Assembly (NCBI GenBank): GCA_030652315.1
Contig: JAUSAX010000043.1
Span: 1-64,000 of the forward strand
DNA from: Afipia sp.
Lineage (GTDB): Bacteria > Pseudomonadota > Alphaproteobacteria > Rhizobiales > Xanthobacteraceae
Direction: 5' to 3'
DNA length: 64,000 bases
Positions 10,815 to 19,308 of the stretch are shown here, piece after piece (position 1 is the stretch's first letter; each line of letters opens with the position of its first letter). The position numbers were made by a program, and so were the translations under genes. Under the pieces are notes generated by a model. That model was not told the origin of the DNA, ran no database searches, and was given only the letters and a program-made list of their open reading frames with translations.

Positions 10815-12566
10815 ATGACCAAATCCCAGTTCACGATCACGCTCGCGCAGCTCAATCCCGTCGTCGGCGACGTCGCGGGCAACGCTGCCAAGGCCCGTGC
10901 AGCCCGCTCGCGGGCGAAAGCAGACCGCGCCGATCTGCTGGTGTTGCCTGAACTGTTCATGGCGGGCTATCCGCCTGAAGACTTGGTACTCAAGCCGGCG
11001 TTTCAGGCAGCATGCCGTGCCGAGGTTGAAGCGCTGGCGCGGGAAACTTCCGATGGTGGCCCGGCGGTGCTGATCGGCACGCCGTGGGTCGAGGACGGCA
11101 AGCTCTATAACGCCTGCGCGCTGCTTGATGACGGTCGGATCGCGGCGCTGCGGTTCAAGGTCAACCTTCCGAATTACGGCGTTTTCGACGAAAAGCGGGT
11201 GTTCGCGCGTGGGCCGGTGTCCGGCCCGGTCACGATCCGCGGCGTGCGGGTCGGCGTGCCCATCTGTGAAGACACATGGATGGAAGAATCCGAAGACTAT
11301 GAGAACGTCGTCGAATGTCTCGCGGAGACCGGCGCGGAAATCCTGATCGTGCCGAATGGCTCTCCTTACACGCGTGAGAAGAACGACATGCGGTTGTCGG
11401 TCTCCGTCGCCCGCGTGGCCGAAAGCGGGCTGCCGCTGATCTATCTCAACCAGATCGGCGGGCAGGATGAACTGGTGTTCGACGGCTCGTCCTTCGCGCT
11501 GAACGCGGATCGCTCGCTGGCTTTTCAGTTGCCGGGGTTCGTGGAAGACGTCACGACGGTGGGGTGGACCAAAGGCGAGGGCGGCTGGAGCTGCAAGGGA
11601 CCGGTAACCCCGGTGCTCGATGGCGACAGGGGCGACTACGCAGCCTGTGTACTCGGCCTGCGCGACTATGTCGGCAAGACCGGCTTCCCCGGTGTGCTGC
11701 TCGGCGTGTCGGGCGGCATCGATTCAGCCCTGTGTGCTGCCATTGCCGTGGACGCGCTCGGCGCAGACAAGGTGCGCGGCGTCATGCTGCCGTTTCGGTT
11801 TACCGCGCAGGAATCGCTGGACGACGCGGCGAAGCTCGCGAAGCAACTCGGCATCAAGTACGAGGTGCTCCCGATCGCGGCGGCGGTGCAAGGGTTTGAG
11901 GAAATCCTGAAGCCGGCATTCGCGGGGCGTAAACGTGATGTCACCGAGGAAAACCTGCAGGCCCGCACGCGCGGCGTGTTGCTGATGGCGATTTCCAACA
12001 AGTTCGGTTCGATGCTGGTGACCACCGGCAACAAGTCCGAAATGTCGGTCGGCTACGCCACGCTCTACGGCGACATGAACGGCGGCTACAATCCGATCAA
12101 GGATATCTACAAGACGGAGGTGTTCCGGCTTTCGGCGTTGCGCAATTCATGGAAGCCCGAGGGCGCGCTTGGTCCGTCCGGCGAAGTCATTCCGCCGAAC
12201 ATCATCACGCGTCCGCCGACGGCGGAACTGCGCGAGAACCAGACCGATCAGGACTCGCTGCCGCCTTACGATGTGCTGGACGCCATTCTTGAGAGGCTGG
12301 TCGAGCGCGAGGAGCCGCTGGCCTCAATCATCGCGGAGGGCTTCGATCGCGAGACCGTCACGCGCATCGACCGGCTGTTGAATATCGCCGAGTACAAGCG
12401 TCGTCAGGCCGCACCGGGCGTGAAGGTGACGCGCAAGAATTTCGGCCGCGACCGCCGCTATCCGATCATCAACAAATTCCGGGACACGGGAAAGGCGCCA
12501 GCCGCTCCTGATCATTCGCTCGTGACGCGATCGAGCCGGGGTTCAGCGGAAGCGTTCGAAGGCTAG
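10815..12566 (+). CDS. nadE: Glutamine-dependent NAD+ synthetase
   Basis: Final step of NAD biosynthesis, amidating nicotinic acid adenine dinucleotide with ammonia from glutamine. There are two domains. An N-terminal nitrilase-type glutaminase (about residues 5-270) has Glu in LPELFMAGYPPEDL, Lys in RFKVNLPNYGVFDE and Cys in VGVPICEDTW. A C-terminal synthetase domain has the PP-loop GVSGGIDSALCAA and TTGNKSEMSVGYATLYGDMNGG. At 583 aa it is the expected length. It starts 55 bases after dgkA, probably in the same transcript. It converges with the DUF2865 gene, the stops being only 7 bases apart. Confidence 0.96.
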   Translation: MTKSQFTITLAQLNPVVGDVAGNAAKARAARSRAKADRADLLVLPELFMAGYPPEDLVLKPAFQAACRAEVEALARETSDGGPAVLIGTPWVEDGKLYNACALLDDGRIAALRFKVNLPNYGVFDEKRVFARGPVSGPVTIRGVRVGVPICEDTWMEESEDYENVVECLAETGAEILIVPNGSPYTREKNDMRLSVSVARVAESGLPLIYLNQIGGQDELVFDGSSFALNADRSLAFQLPGFVEDVTTVGWTKGEGGWSCKGPVTPVLDGDRGDYAACVLGLRDYVGKTGFPGVLLGVSGGIDSALCAAIAVDALGADKVRGVMLPFRFTAQESLDDAAKLAKQLGIKYEVLPIAAAVQGFEEILKPAFAGRKRDVTEENLQARTRGVLLMAISNKFGSMLVTTGNKSEMSVGYATLYGDMNGGYNPIKDIYKTEVFRLSALRNSWKPEGALGPSGEVIPPNIITRPPTAELRENQTDQDSLPPYDVLDAILERLVEREEPLASIIAEGFDRETVTRIDRLLNIAEYKRRQAAPGVKVTRKNFGRDRRYPIINKFRDTGKAPAAPDHSLVTRSSRGSAEAFEG

Positions 12567-12573
12567 GCTCGCC

Positions 12574-13701
12574 TCAGCGCGCCGGAATAAACGTCGGCCC
12601 CACGGAGCGGATCGGCTTGTCGCCGGAATCGGAGGGCGCGGCCGGTGCGCCAGTTGGCAGCGGTTGCGCATTCGTCGGCGTTGCGACGGAGCCCGCTTTC
12701 TTTTGGGCTGCCGCCGGCACCGGAGCCTTTGGCTGCGACATCTTCTTCGAGGCCTCATCGGTCACGATGATGTCGCCCTGCTGGGCGGCGGTGGCCTTGT
12801 CGTCGATGTTCTTCAGCGCGTCGGACCACGTCTGGCCCACGGCCTTGCAACTGCACGACTTGTCGAACGCCTGGCGATATTTGAATGCGTTCGGAGACTG
12901 AGCGTACGGCTGGCCGTTGATCGACACCGCCTGATTCATGTCTTCGCCGGGGTTGCGATAGCTGTAGAGCGTCGCGTCCGCGGCGGGGCAGAGTGCCTTG
13001 CAGGTGCGCTCATCGTCCGCGAAGCGGCCCGGCACCGTGGCGAAAGAGATCGGGAAATAAAAGCCGTCGCAGCTTCGCGCGCAGACCGTTCGGTAGGTGC
13101 CCGAGGCGGCTCCGTTGTCCATCGGCGCGCCGGTATTGTTGTTGCCGCCGCCGAACAGGTTCTCGAGGAAACCGCCGCCGCCGCTGTTGCGCAACTGAGC
13201 CGCGTATTGCGGACCGCAATTATTCTGCGCGAGCGCCATCAGCACCGAGCGGCGCTGGTTGTCGCGCTCCGAACCGCCGAACCCGCCGCCGCGCAATCGT
13301 TCAAGATTGCCGGTGATCTGGTCGAGATTGGACCGCATCTGCTGAATACGCGTGTTGATCGGCCCGCATTGCGCGGACTGGCCGCTGAACAGGGAGAAAA
13401 ACCCCGAATTGTCGCAGCCCTGACGCTTGGCCTGATCCTGAACGCGCTCAAGCTCGGACTGCTGCCGGCTCTGGGCCTCTACATAACGCTGTATCTGGTC
13501 CGCCTTGGCGCTGTCGCCACCGCCACCGTCGATTGCCGACAACTGGCCAACGAGCCGTTGGCAGATGGGATTAGCGGCCCCGGGCTGACCTGGCGGCGGA
13601 GGCGGAAATCCCTGCTGTGCCATGGCGCCATGACTCAGCATCGCCGCGCTTACAAGCGCAACGCTGGCAAAAGTCCATCGCAAAAACGAAGAATTCGGCA
13701 A
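12574..13701 (-). CDS. Secreted DUF2865 protein
   Basis: Envelope or secreted protein with a cleavable signal peptide (ends SHGAMAQQ) followed by a Pro/Gly-rich linker. A helical region (residues about 50-150, QRYVEAQSRQQSELERVQDQ) may be coiled coil. The cysteine-rich DUF2865 core includes GTYRTVCARSCDGFYFPISFATVPGRF, DERTCKALCP and FDKSCSCK. The last 60 residues are low complexity (Ala/Pro/Lys). At 375 aa it is typical of Bradyrhizobiaceae members. The function is unknown; the conserved cysteines suggest a disulfide-bonded periplasmic fold. Confidence 0.88.
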   Translation of the reverse strand: MPNSSFLRWTFASVALVSAAMLSHGAMAQQGFPPPPPGQPGAANPICQRLVGQLSAIDGGGGDSAKADQIQRYVEAQSRQQSELERVQDQAKRQGCDNSGFFSLFSGQSAQCGPINTRIQQMRSNLDQITGNLERLRGGGFGGSERDNQRRSVLMALAQNNCGPQYAAQLRNSGGGGFLENLFGGGNNNTGAPMDNGAASGTYRTVCARSCDGFYFPISFATVPGRFADDERTCKALCPAADATLYSYRNPGEDMNQAVSINGQPYAQSPNAFKYRQAFDKSCSCKAVGQTWSDALKNIDDKATAAQQGDIIVTDEASKKMSQPKAPVPAAAQKKAGSVATPTNAQPLPTGAPAAPSDSGDKPIRSVGPTFIPAR

Positions 13702-13813
13702 GCTGTCCCGATCCGGCTGGCTGACCGCGGCGCGGCCGACGGACGCTCACATACTAGCTTCCGGCGGCAAGGTCACGTCGATTCAGGGACGAAGATAAGG
13801 CAGAGAATCGTGA

Positions 13814-13840
13814 CGAAAAGAAGCCCCGTGGAACTGGGGT
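13814..13840 (-). terminator. Possible weak terminator downstream of the 99-aa secreted protein
   Basis: Read on the minus strand, CCCC-AGTTCCAC-GGGG is followed by CTTCTTTTCG a few bases after the stop of the gene at 13849. The stem is short, so this is tentative. Confidence 0.4.
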
Positions 13841-13848
13841 GGCCCGCT

Positions 13849-14148
13849 TCAGCGATGGCAGGTGATCGCGACGAACTCGCCATGACTTCCGGTTGTGCCG
13901 GTCGATGCCGGGATCGCGCCGGTCACCTCATCGGGATCGATGCGGCGGTAACCGGTGGCCTGCGCGAAATCCCGCGACTGGCAATAAGCTCGTGCAGCAG
14001 GGGCTCCGCATTTTTCACCTTTGGCCAGACATTCATCGACGCCGTAGCCATCCGGTTGGTTGGCGACGATGAAAACACGGCTGTCGGCGCGGGTCTCGGC
14101 CGCGGCCATCAGAGATACGCAGGCAGTCAGTGTGAACAGGAATCGCAT
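13849..14148 (-). CDS. Small secreted cysteine-containing protein, function unknown
   Basis: A 99-aa protein with a signal peptide (MRFLFTLTACVSLMAAAETRA) and a compact mature domain with four cysteines in two close groups plus a C-terminal one (DECLAKGEKCGAPAARAYC, then ITCHR). The layout, with cysteines in DxCLAKGxKCG and AxAYC, suggests two disulfides. It is not a family I can name; similar small proteins occur in Bradyrhizobium relatives. The 290 bases between it and cysS hold no convincing gene and probably include both promoters. Confidence 0.7.
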   Translation of the reverse strand: MRFLFTLTACVSLMAAAETRADSRVFIVANQPDGYGVDECLAKGEKCGAPAARAYCQSRDFAQATGYRRIDPDEVTGAIPASTGTTGSHGEFVAITCHR

Positions 14149-14439
14149 GGTGGCACCAGTTCGGGAGAAGCACAGGCGCCTCCATCAATAAGCCCGAACG
14201 GTTAAGAATGATTAAGGACGGCGATTCAGTGGCGGACCGGACCTAAAGAGGCCGAAATCCATGGAGTGTGACCTTGACGCGGTCACCCCGGCTGGACCAT
14301 TGTGCGGCCCATGAACGGTTCTCTCTCCACTTTCGGCATTTGCCGCGAGATTATTAGCTAGCGATTCGCTGGCTGGAGCCGTCTTTTCTCACTCGAGATC
14401 ATGGGACGACCCGGCCGCAAGGCAAGGGATTCTATTTCC

Positions 14440-15822
14440 ATGGAGCTGAAGCTCTACGACACGCTGACCAAGGAGAAGCAGCCGTTCCGGCCGCTCGATC
14501 CCAAGGACGTGCGCATGTATGTGTGCGGGCCGACGGTCTATGACTTCGCGCATATCGGGAACGCGCGTCCCGTCATCGTATTCGACGTGCTGTTCCGGCT
14601 GCTGCGGCACGTCTACGGCGCGGATCACGTCAAGTATGTCCGCAACATCACCGACGTCGACGACAAGATCAACGATCGCGCGGCGCGGGATTTCCCCGGG
14701 ATTCCGCTGAACGAAGCGATCCGCAAGGTCACCGAGCAGACTGAAAAGCAGTTTCACGCTGATGTCGATGCGCTCGGCTGCCTGCGGCCGACCGTCGAGC
14801 CGCGCGCGACCGAGCATATTGCCGAGATGCGGGAGATCATCGAAAAGCTGATTGCCAACGGAAATGCCTATGCAGAGCAGGACCATGTTCTGTTCAAGGT
14901 GGCGTCCGATCCGAACTACGGAAAGCTCGCGCGCCGCTCGCTTGACGAGATGCTTGCGGGCGCGCGCGTCGATGTCGCACCCTACAAGCACGACGCGATG
15001 GACTTCGTGCTGTGGAAGCCTTCGAAGCCGGGCGAACCATCGTGGCCGTCTCCGGCTGGTATCAAGGCCGAGGGACGTCCGGGCTGGCATATCGAATGCT
15101 CGGCGATGGCGTGGAAGCATCTTGGCGAGCAATTCGACATTCATGGCGGCGGCATCGATCTCGTGTTTCCGCATCATGAGAACGAGCTGGCGCAATCATG
15201 CTGCGCCTTCCATGAAGAGCGCATGGCGAATGTATGGATGCACAACGGCTTCCTGCAGGTCGAAGGCGACAAGATGTCGAAGAGCCTCGGCAATTTCGTC
15301 ACGATCAGAGATCTGTTGAACGATTGGCCGGGAGAGGTGCTGCGCCTCAACATGCTGAAGACGCATTATCGCTCGCCGATCGACTGGACGCTGAAGAGCC
15401 TAGAGGAAAGCGCAAAGACTCTCGATGACTGGTATTGGGTCGCTGCTGATGACAACGGAGGCCGCCCGTCGAGTGCTGTGACCGCCGCGTTGTCTGACGA
15501 TCTTAATACGCCGCAAGTCATCGCTTCATTGCATAGCTTGCGCAATGCTGCAGCTGCTGGAAACGATGATCGCCGCAGTGAGTTTGCAGCGTCGTTGCGC
15601 TTGCTTGGTTTTCTCTCTGAGAGTGCATCCGAATGGAAGTCGCGCAAGCAGATTGCGAGCGGCATCGACGAAGCGCAAGTCAACAATCTGATTTCTGATC
15701 GTACCGCTGCCCGTGCGCGCAAGGACTTCAAGGAATCCGACCGCATCCGCGATGAGCTCGCGGCGATGGGAGTGGTCATCAAGGATTCCAAGGACGGCAC
15801 CACATGGGAGATCGCGCGATGA
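14440..15822 (+). CDS. cysS: Cysteinyl-tRNA synthetase
   Basis: Charges tRNA-Cys; class I aminoacyl-tRNA synthetase. The HIGH-type motif appears as [10 protein letters not shown], the zinc cysteine is in YVCGPTVYD with further ligands in WHIECSAM and [15 protein letters not shown], and the KMSKS motif is present ([10 protein letters not shown]). The track ORF begins at 14401, but family alignments start at [13 protein letters not shown] (14440), preceded by AAGGGAT. Length is 460 aa, normal. The stop overlaps the start of a 37-aa membrane ORF (ATGA), beginning a coupled chain toward the GNAT and cimA genes. Confidence 0.96.
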   Translation: MELKLYDTLTKEKQPFRPLDPKDVRMYVCGPTVYDFAHIGNARPVIVFDVLFRLLRHVYGADHVKYVRNITDVDDKINDRAARDFPGIPLNEAIRKVTEQTEKQFHADVDALGCLRPTVEPRATEHIAEMREIIEKLIANGNAYAEQDHVLFKVASDPNYGKLARRSLDEMLAGARVDVAPYKHDAMDFVLWKPSKPGEPSWPSPAGIKAEGRPGWHIECSAMAWKHLGEQFDIHGGGIDLVFPHHENELAQSCCAFHEERMANVWMHNGFLQVEGDKMSKSLGNFVTIRDLLNDWPGEVLRLNMLKTHYRSPIDWTLKSLEESAKTLDDWYWVAADDNGGRPSSAVTAALSDDLNTPQVIASLHSLRNAAAAGNDDRRSEFAASLRLLGFLSESASEWKSRKQIASGIDEAQVNNLISDRTAARARKDFKESDRIRDELAAMGVVIKDSKDGTTWEIAR

Positions 15823-15932
15823 CCAGGCCGGACACGCCTTTTCCAAAGCACTGGCGCTACTACATCGTCCTAAAGTGGGTCGTGATCGTCGCGGCGGTCG
15901 TGATCGCGCTCAAGCTGTTTGGAGCTTTTTAG
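15819..15932 (+). CDS. 37-residue single-pass membrane peptide between cysS and GNAT
   Basis: This ORF is shorter than the track cutoff. It begins with an ATG overlapping the cysS stop (ATGA) and encodes [20 protein letters not shown] followed by a 17-residue hydrophobic helix ending LFGAF. The next gene (GNAT) starts 4 bases after its stop, with the GGAG in its last codons serving as ribosome site. The tight coupling and a clean amphipathic-to-hydrophobic design argue for a translated small membrane protein. It resembles no family I can name. Confidence 0.6.
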   Translation: MTRPDTPFPKHWRYYIVLKWVVIVAAVVIALKLFGAF

Positions 15933-15936
15933 TCCG

Positions 15937-16461
15937 ATGGGACAATCTATGCCCAAAGTCGGCCTGCGGCCGTTTCTCCCCGAGGACACCCCGGTGCTCG
16001 CGGCGATCTTCGTCGCCAGTATCGATGAACTCGCCGAGGAAGACTATTCGGATGCGCAGCGCGAGGCCTGGGCAGGTGGTGCCGAGGACGAGGACAAATT
16101 CGGAAAGCGCCTCGCCGGCCAGCTCACGCTGGTTGCAACTATCGAAAGCTCGCCGGTCGGCTTTGCCTCGCTGAAAGGCAAGGATCACCTCGATCTTCTT
16201 TATGTTCTGCCGGGTTTCGCGCGGCAGGGCGTTGCGACATCGCTTTGCGATGCGCTCGAGAAACTAGCCGGAGCGCGAGGAGCAACGGCGCTGACAGTCG
16301 AAGCCAGTGATACCGCCGAGCCGTTCTTCGTCAAGCGCGGCTACATCAGCCAGCAACGTAATACGGTGTCGGTCGGCGACGAATGGCTCGCCAACACGAC
16401 AATGAAAAAGTCACTGGGCGGCGATGCGCCGCGAGGCGAAATGCCGGGAAGGCCATCATGA
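15937..16461 (+). CDS. GNAT family N-acetyltransferase
   Basis: Acetyl-CoA-dependent transferase of the GNAT fold. The core pattern is visible: an N-terminal LRPFLPEDTPVLAAIFVASI, then beta-strand VGFASLKGKDHLDLLYVLPGFARQGVATSLCDAL. That region contains the acyl-CoA pyrophosphate loop (ARQGVA), and FFVKRGYI near the end is typical. The start is ATG at 15937 (GGAG upstream) or 15949. The substrate cannot be read from the sequence. The stop overlaps the cimA start (ATGA), so the two are coupled. Confidence 0.88.
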   Translation: MGQSMPKVGLRPFLPEDTPVLAAIFVASIDELAEEDYSDAQREAWAGGAEDEDKFGKRLAGQLTLVATIESSPVGFASLKGKDHLDLLYVLPGFARQGVATSLCDALEKLAGARGATALTVEASDTAEPFFVKRGYISQQRNTVSVGDEWLANTTMKKSLGGDAPRGEMPGRPS

Positions 16462-18056
16462 GCCGCGAGCGCCTCTATCTGTTCGACACCACGCTGCGCG
16501 ACGGCGCGCAGACCAACGGTGTCGACTTCACGTTGCACGACAAGCGGATCATCGCCGATATGCTCGACGATCTCGGCATCGATTATGTCGAGGGTGGCTA
16601 TCCGGGCGCAAATCCGTCCGATACCGAATTTTTCGCAGCCAAGCCGAAATTCGAGCATGCGAAATTCACCGCCTTCGGCATGACGCGCCGTCCTGGCCGA
16701 TCGGCATCGAACGACCCGGGGCTTGCGGCGTTGATCGAGGCGAAGGCTGACGCGATCTGCTTCGTGGCGAAGTCGTCCGAGTATCAGGTGCGGGTGGCTC
16801 TGGAGACCACAAATGAGGAAAATCTCGCGTCGATCCGTGACAGCGTTGGCGCCGCCAAGGCGGCGGGCCGCGAGGTCATGCTTGATTGCGAGCACTTCTT
16901 CGATGGTTACAAGGAAAATCCGCAATTCGCGCTGGCATGCGCCAAAGCGGCGTATGACTCCGGTGCGCGCTGGGTGGTGCTGTGTGATACCAACGGCGGC
17001 ACAATGCCGAACGAAATCGAGAGCATCGTCGGCGAGGTTGTGAAGCACATTCCCGGCGATCACGTCGGCATCCACACCCATAACGACACCGAGCAGGCGG
17101 TGGCGAATTCGCTGGCCGCGGTGCGCGCCGGCGCGCGGCAGATACAAGGCACGCTGAATGGGCTTGGCGAGCGCTGCGGCAATGCCAATCTGTGCTCGCT
17201 GATCCCGACGCTGAAGCTGAAGAAAGAATTTGCTGACAAGTTCGAGATCGGTGTGTCGCAGGAAAAGCTCGCGACGCTGGTCCATGCCTCGCGCGCGCTG
17301 GATGACATTCTCAACCGCGCGCCGGATCGCCATGCGCCGTATGTCGGTGAGAGCGCCTTCGTCACCAAGACGGGTATCCATGCCTCGGCGGTGCTGAAAG
17401 ATCCGCAGACTTACGAGCATGTGGCTCCCGAAGCGATCGGTAATCATCGCAAGGTGCTGGTCTCCGATCAGGCGGGGCGCTCCAACGTCATCGCCGAGCT
17501 GGAGCGTGCCGGCATTCCGTTTGAGAAGAACGATCCGAAGCTGACGCGTCTGGTCGAGGAAATGAAGGAGAAGGAGGCCGCTGGTTACGCGTATGAGTCC
17601 GCGGATGCTTCGTTCGATCTGCTGGCGCGGCGCACGCTCGGCAAGGTTCCGGACTATTTCCGCGTCGTGCAGTTCGACGTCAATGTCGAGCAGCGTTACA
17701 ACGCGCTGGCCCAGCGCGTCACCGTGGCTATGGCAGTGGTGAAGGTCGATGTCGCCGGCGAAATGCTGATCTCGGCGGCGGAAGGCAACGGCCCAGTCAA
17801 CGCACTCGACGTCGCGCTACGCAAGGACCTCGGCAAGTACCAGAAGTACATCGAAGGCCTGAAGCTGGTTGATTACCGTGTGCGTATCCTCAATGGCGGC
17901 ACGGAGGCGGTCACGCGCGTGCTGATCGAAAGCGAGGATGAGGCTGGCGAGCGCTGGACCACGGTCGGCGTATCGCCCAACATCATCGATGCGTCGTTTC
18001 AGGCGCTGATGGACTCGGTCGTCTACAAGCTGGTGAAATCGAACGCGCCAGCATAG
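16458..18056 (+). CDS. cimA: (R)-citramalate synthase
   Basis: Condenses pyruvate and acetyl-CoA to citramalate, a threonine-independent route to 2-oxobutyrate and isoleucine. It belongs to the DRE-TIM family: DTTLRDGAQTNGVDFTL carries the catalytic Arg and Asp, HTHNDTEQAVANSLAA the metal-binding histidines, and NGLGERCGNANL is the conserved loop. The C-terminal LeuA dimer/regulatory domain is present (from about residue 400, ending VVYKLVKS). The track start at 16383 is too early; ATG at 16458 overlaps the GNAT stop. At 532 aa it matches the long CimA subgroup rather than 2-isopropylmalate synthase. Confidence 0.93.
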   Translation: MSRERLYLFDTTLRDGAQTNGVDFTLHDKRIIADMLDDLGIDYVEGGYPGANPSDTEFFAAKPKFEHAKFTAFGMTRRPGRSASNDPGLAALIEAKADAICFVAKSSEYQVRVALETTNEENLASIRDSVGAAKAAGREVMLDCEHFFDGYKENPQFALACAKAAYDSGARWVVLCDTNGGTMPNEIESIVGEVVKHIPGDHVGIHTHNDTEQAVANSLAAVRAGARQIQGTLNGLGERCGNANLCSLIPTLKLKKEFADKFEIGVSQEKLATLVHASRALDDILNRAPDRHAPYVGESAFVTKTGIHASAVLKDPQTYEHVAPEAIGNHRKVLVSDQAGRSNVIAELERAGIPFEKNDPKLTRLVEEMKEKEAAGYAYESADASFDLLARRTLGKVPDYFRVVQFDVNVEQRYNALAQRVTVAMAVVKVDVAGEMLISAAEGNGPVNALDVALRKDLGKYQKYIEGLKLVDYRVRILNGGTEAVTRVLIESEDEAGERWTTVGVSPNIIDASFQALMDSVVYKLVKSNAPA

Positions 18057-18085
18057 CTGATCCCGAAAGCGGGAAAGGGGGCTCA

Positions 18086-18478
18086 ATGATTGATCACGTC
18101 TCGGTGGGCGTTGCAGATCTTGAGCGGGCCGCTAAATTCTACGAAGCGGCATTCGCTCCGATAGGGTTGACCAGATTGATTGAGCGGCCGGCAACCGTCG
18201 GCTTTGGAAAGACTTATCCGGAGTTCTGGATCAACCTTCGTGCGGGCATGTCACCGGTCTCGCCGGAAAGCGGCACGCATATCTGCCTGCGCGCGAGGAC
18301 GGCGGCTCAGATAGACGCGTTTCATGGTGCCGCATTGAAGACGGGTGGCCGGTCGGACGGTGCTCCCGGCCCACGCCCGGAATATCACCAGAGCTATTAC
18401 GCAGCGTTCGTCACCGATCCCGACGGAAACCGCATCGAGGTGGTGACGTTCCTAAAGGGCGATCAAACTGTGGCGTGA
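18086..18478 (+). CDS. VOC family (glyoxalase-like) protein
   Basis: A single vicinal-oxygen-chelate domain of 130 aa: MIDHVSVGVADLERAAKFYEAAFAPIGL at the start, H in GTHICLRA as a possible metal ligand, and the terminal FVTDPDGNRIEVVTF with its Glu ligand. Such proteins can be lyases, dioxygenases or resistance proteins; the substrate here is unknown. It follows cimA after 29 bases and converges with the LOG gene 9 bases downstream. Confidence 0.88.
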   Translation: MIDHVSVGVADLERAAKFYEAAFAPIGLTRLIERPATVGFGKTYPEFWINLRAGMSPVSPESGTHICLRARTAAQIDAFHGAALKTGGRSDGAPGPRPEYHQSYYAAFVTDPDGNRIEVVTFLKGDQTVA

Positions 18479-18487
18479 GTGGACCGC

Positions 18488-19093
18488 TTACAGCCGGCTC
18501 GCGACCGTGTCGTCCATCAGCTTGGCTGCTTCGGGAACCTGCGCGGCAACCTTCTGAAGCGTAGGCAGAATGTCCTCGACGCGATCTGCGGTGAGAACAT
18601 CGACCCACAGGTTCGCGCGGATGAATTCCGTCTGCTTCATGTGATCGATCAGCACGAGCAGGGGATTCCAGAAGCCCTCAATGTTGGCGAGCAGAATCGG
18701 CTTGCTGTGGCGGCCGAGTTGCGACCACGTCATCTGCTCGACCAATTCTTCCAGGGTGCCGACGCCGCCGGGAAACGCCACGAACGCATCGGAGTGCTCG
18801 AACATCAGTTGCTTGCGCTCGTGCATGTCCTTGGTGACGATGAGTTCCTGCGCGTCTTTCAGCACATGCTCCCGTTTCGTCAGAAATGTCGGGATGATGC
18901 CCGTGACCTTCCCACCATGGTCGAGGGCACCGGCCGCAACAGCACCCATCAGGCCGATGGAGCCGCCGCCATAGACGAGGCCGACGCCATTCTTGGCGAG
19001 GGTCTTGCCGAAGGCTGTGGCCGCTTTGACGAATTCGGGGTTGGTACCGGGACCGGAACCGCAATAGACGCATACGTTCTTAATTGTACTCAT
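18488..19093 (-). CDS. LOG-family protein (cytokinin riboside phosphoribohydrolase-like, TIGR00730)
   Basis: Nucleotide-binding Rossmann-like enzyme of the Lonely Guy family, expected to cleave N6-modified adenosine monophosphate to base and ribose 5-phosphate. Diagnostic sequences are VYCGSGPGTNPEF, LVYGGGSIGLMG and the PGGVGTLEEL motif (PGGxGTxxE). Many genomes call this family lysine decarboxylase in error. The track start at 19396 gives an unlikely extension; the ATG at 19093 (MSTIKNVCVYCGS) matches the family and yields 201 aa. Confidence 0.92.
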   Translation of the reverse strand: MSTIKNVCVYCGSGPGTNPEFVKAATAFGKTLAKNGVGLVYGGGSIGLMGAVAAGALDHGGKVTGIIPTFLTKREHVLKDAQELIVTKDMHERKQLMFEHSDAFVAFPGGVGTLEELVEQMTWSQLGRHSKPILLANIEGFWNPLLVLIDHMKQTEFIRANLWVDVLTADRVEDILPTLQKVAAQVPEAAKLMDDTVASRL

Positions 19094-19308
19094 ACCCGCT
19101 ATGTGGCGATTTGTGACGACATCTTCAAGACGTGTGTCTCGCAGTGCAAGGTGGATAGTTCTCCAAACTGGCCATTTTGGGGAAAAGAATCGGCGGGGAA
19201 GGGTGCGAAAATTGCGCAAACGCTTTATATGACGGTCATGACCGCAATCACGAACGGGCGCCCCGCGCAGCATCAGGCTCCGCTTGGCCTCAAGGCGACT
19301 GACGTTTA

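Noticed and set aside
12664-14205. 513-aa plus-strand ORF over the DUF2865 and small secreted genes
   Set aside because: Shadow of two secreted protein genes; no family signals and Arg/Ala-rich throughout.
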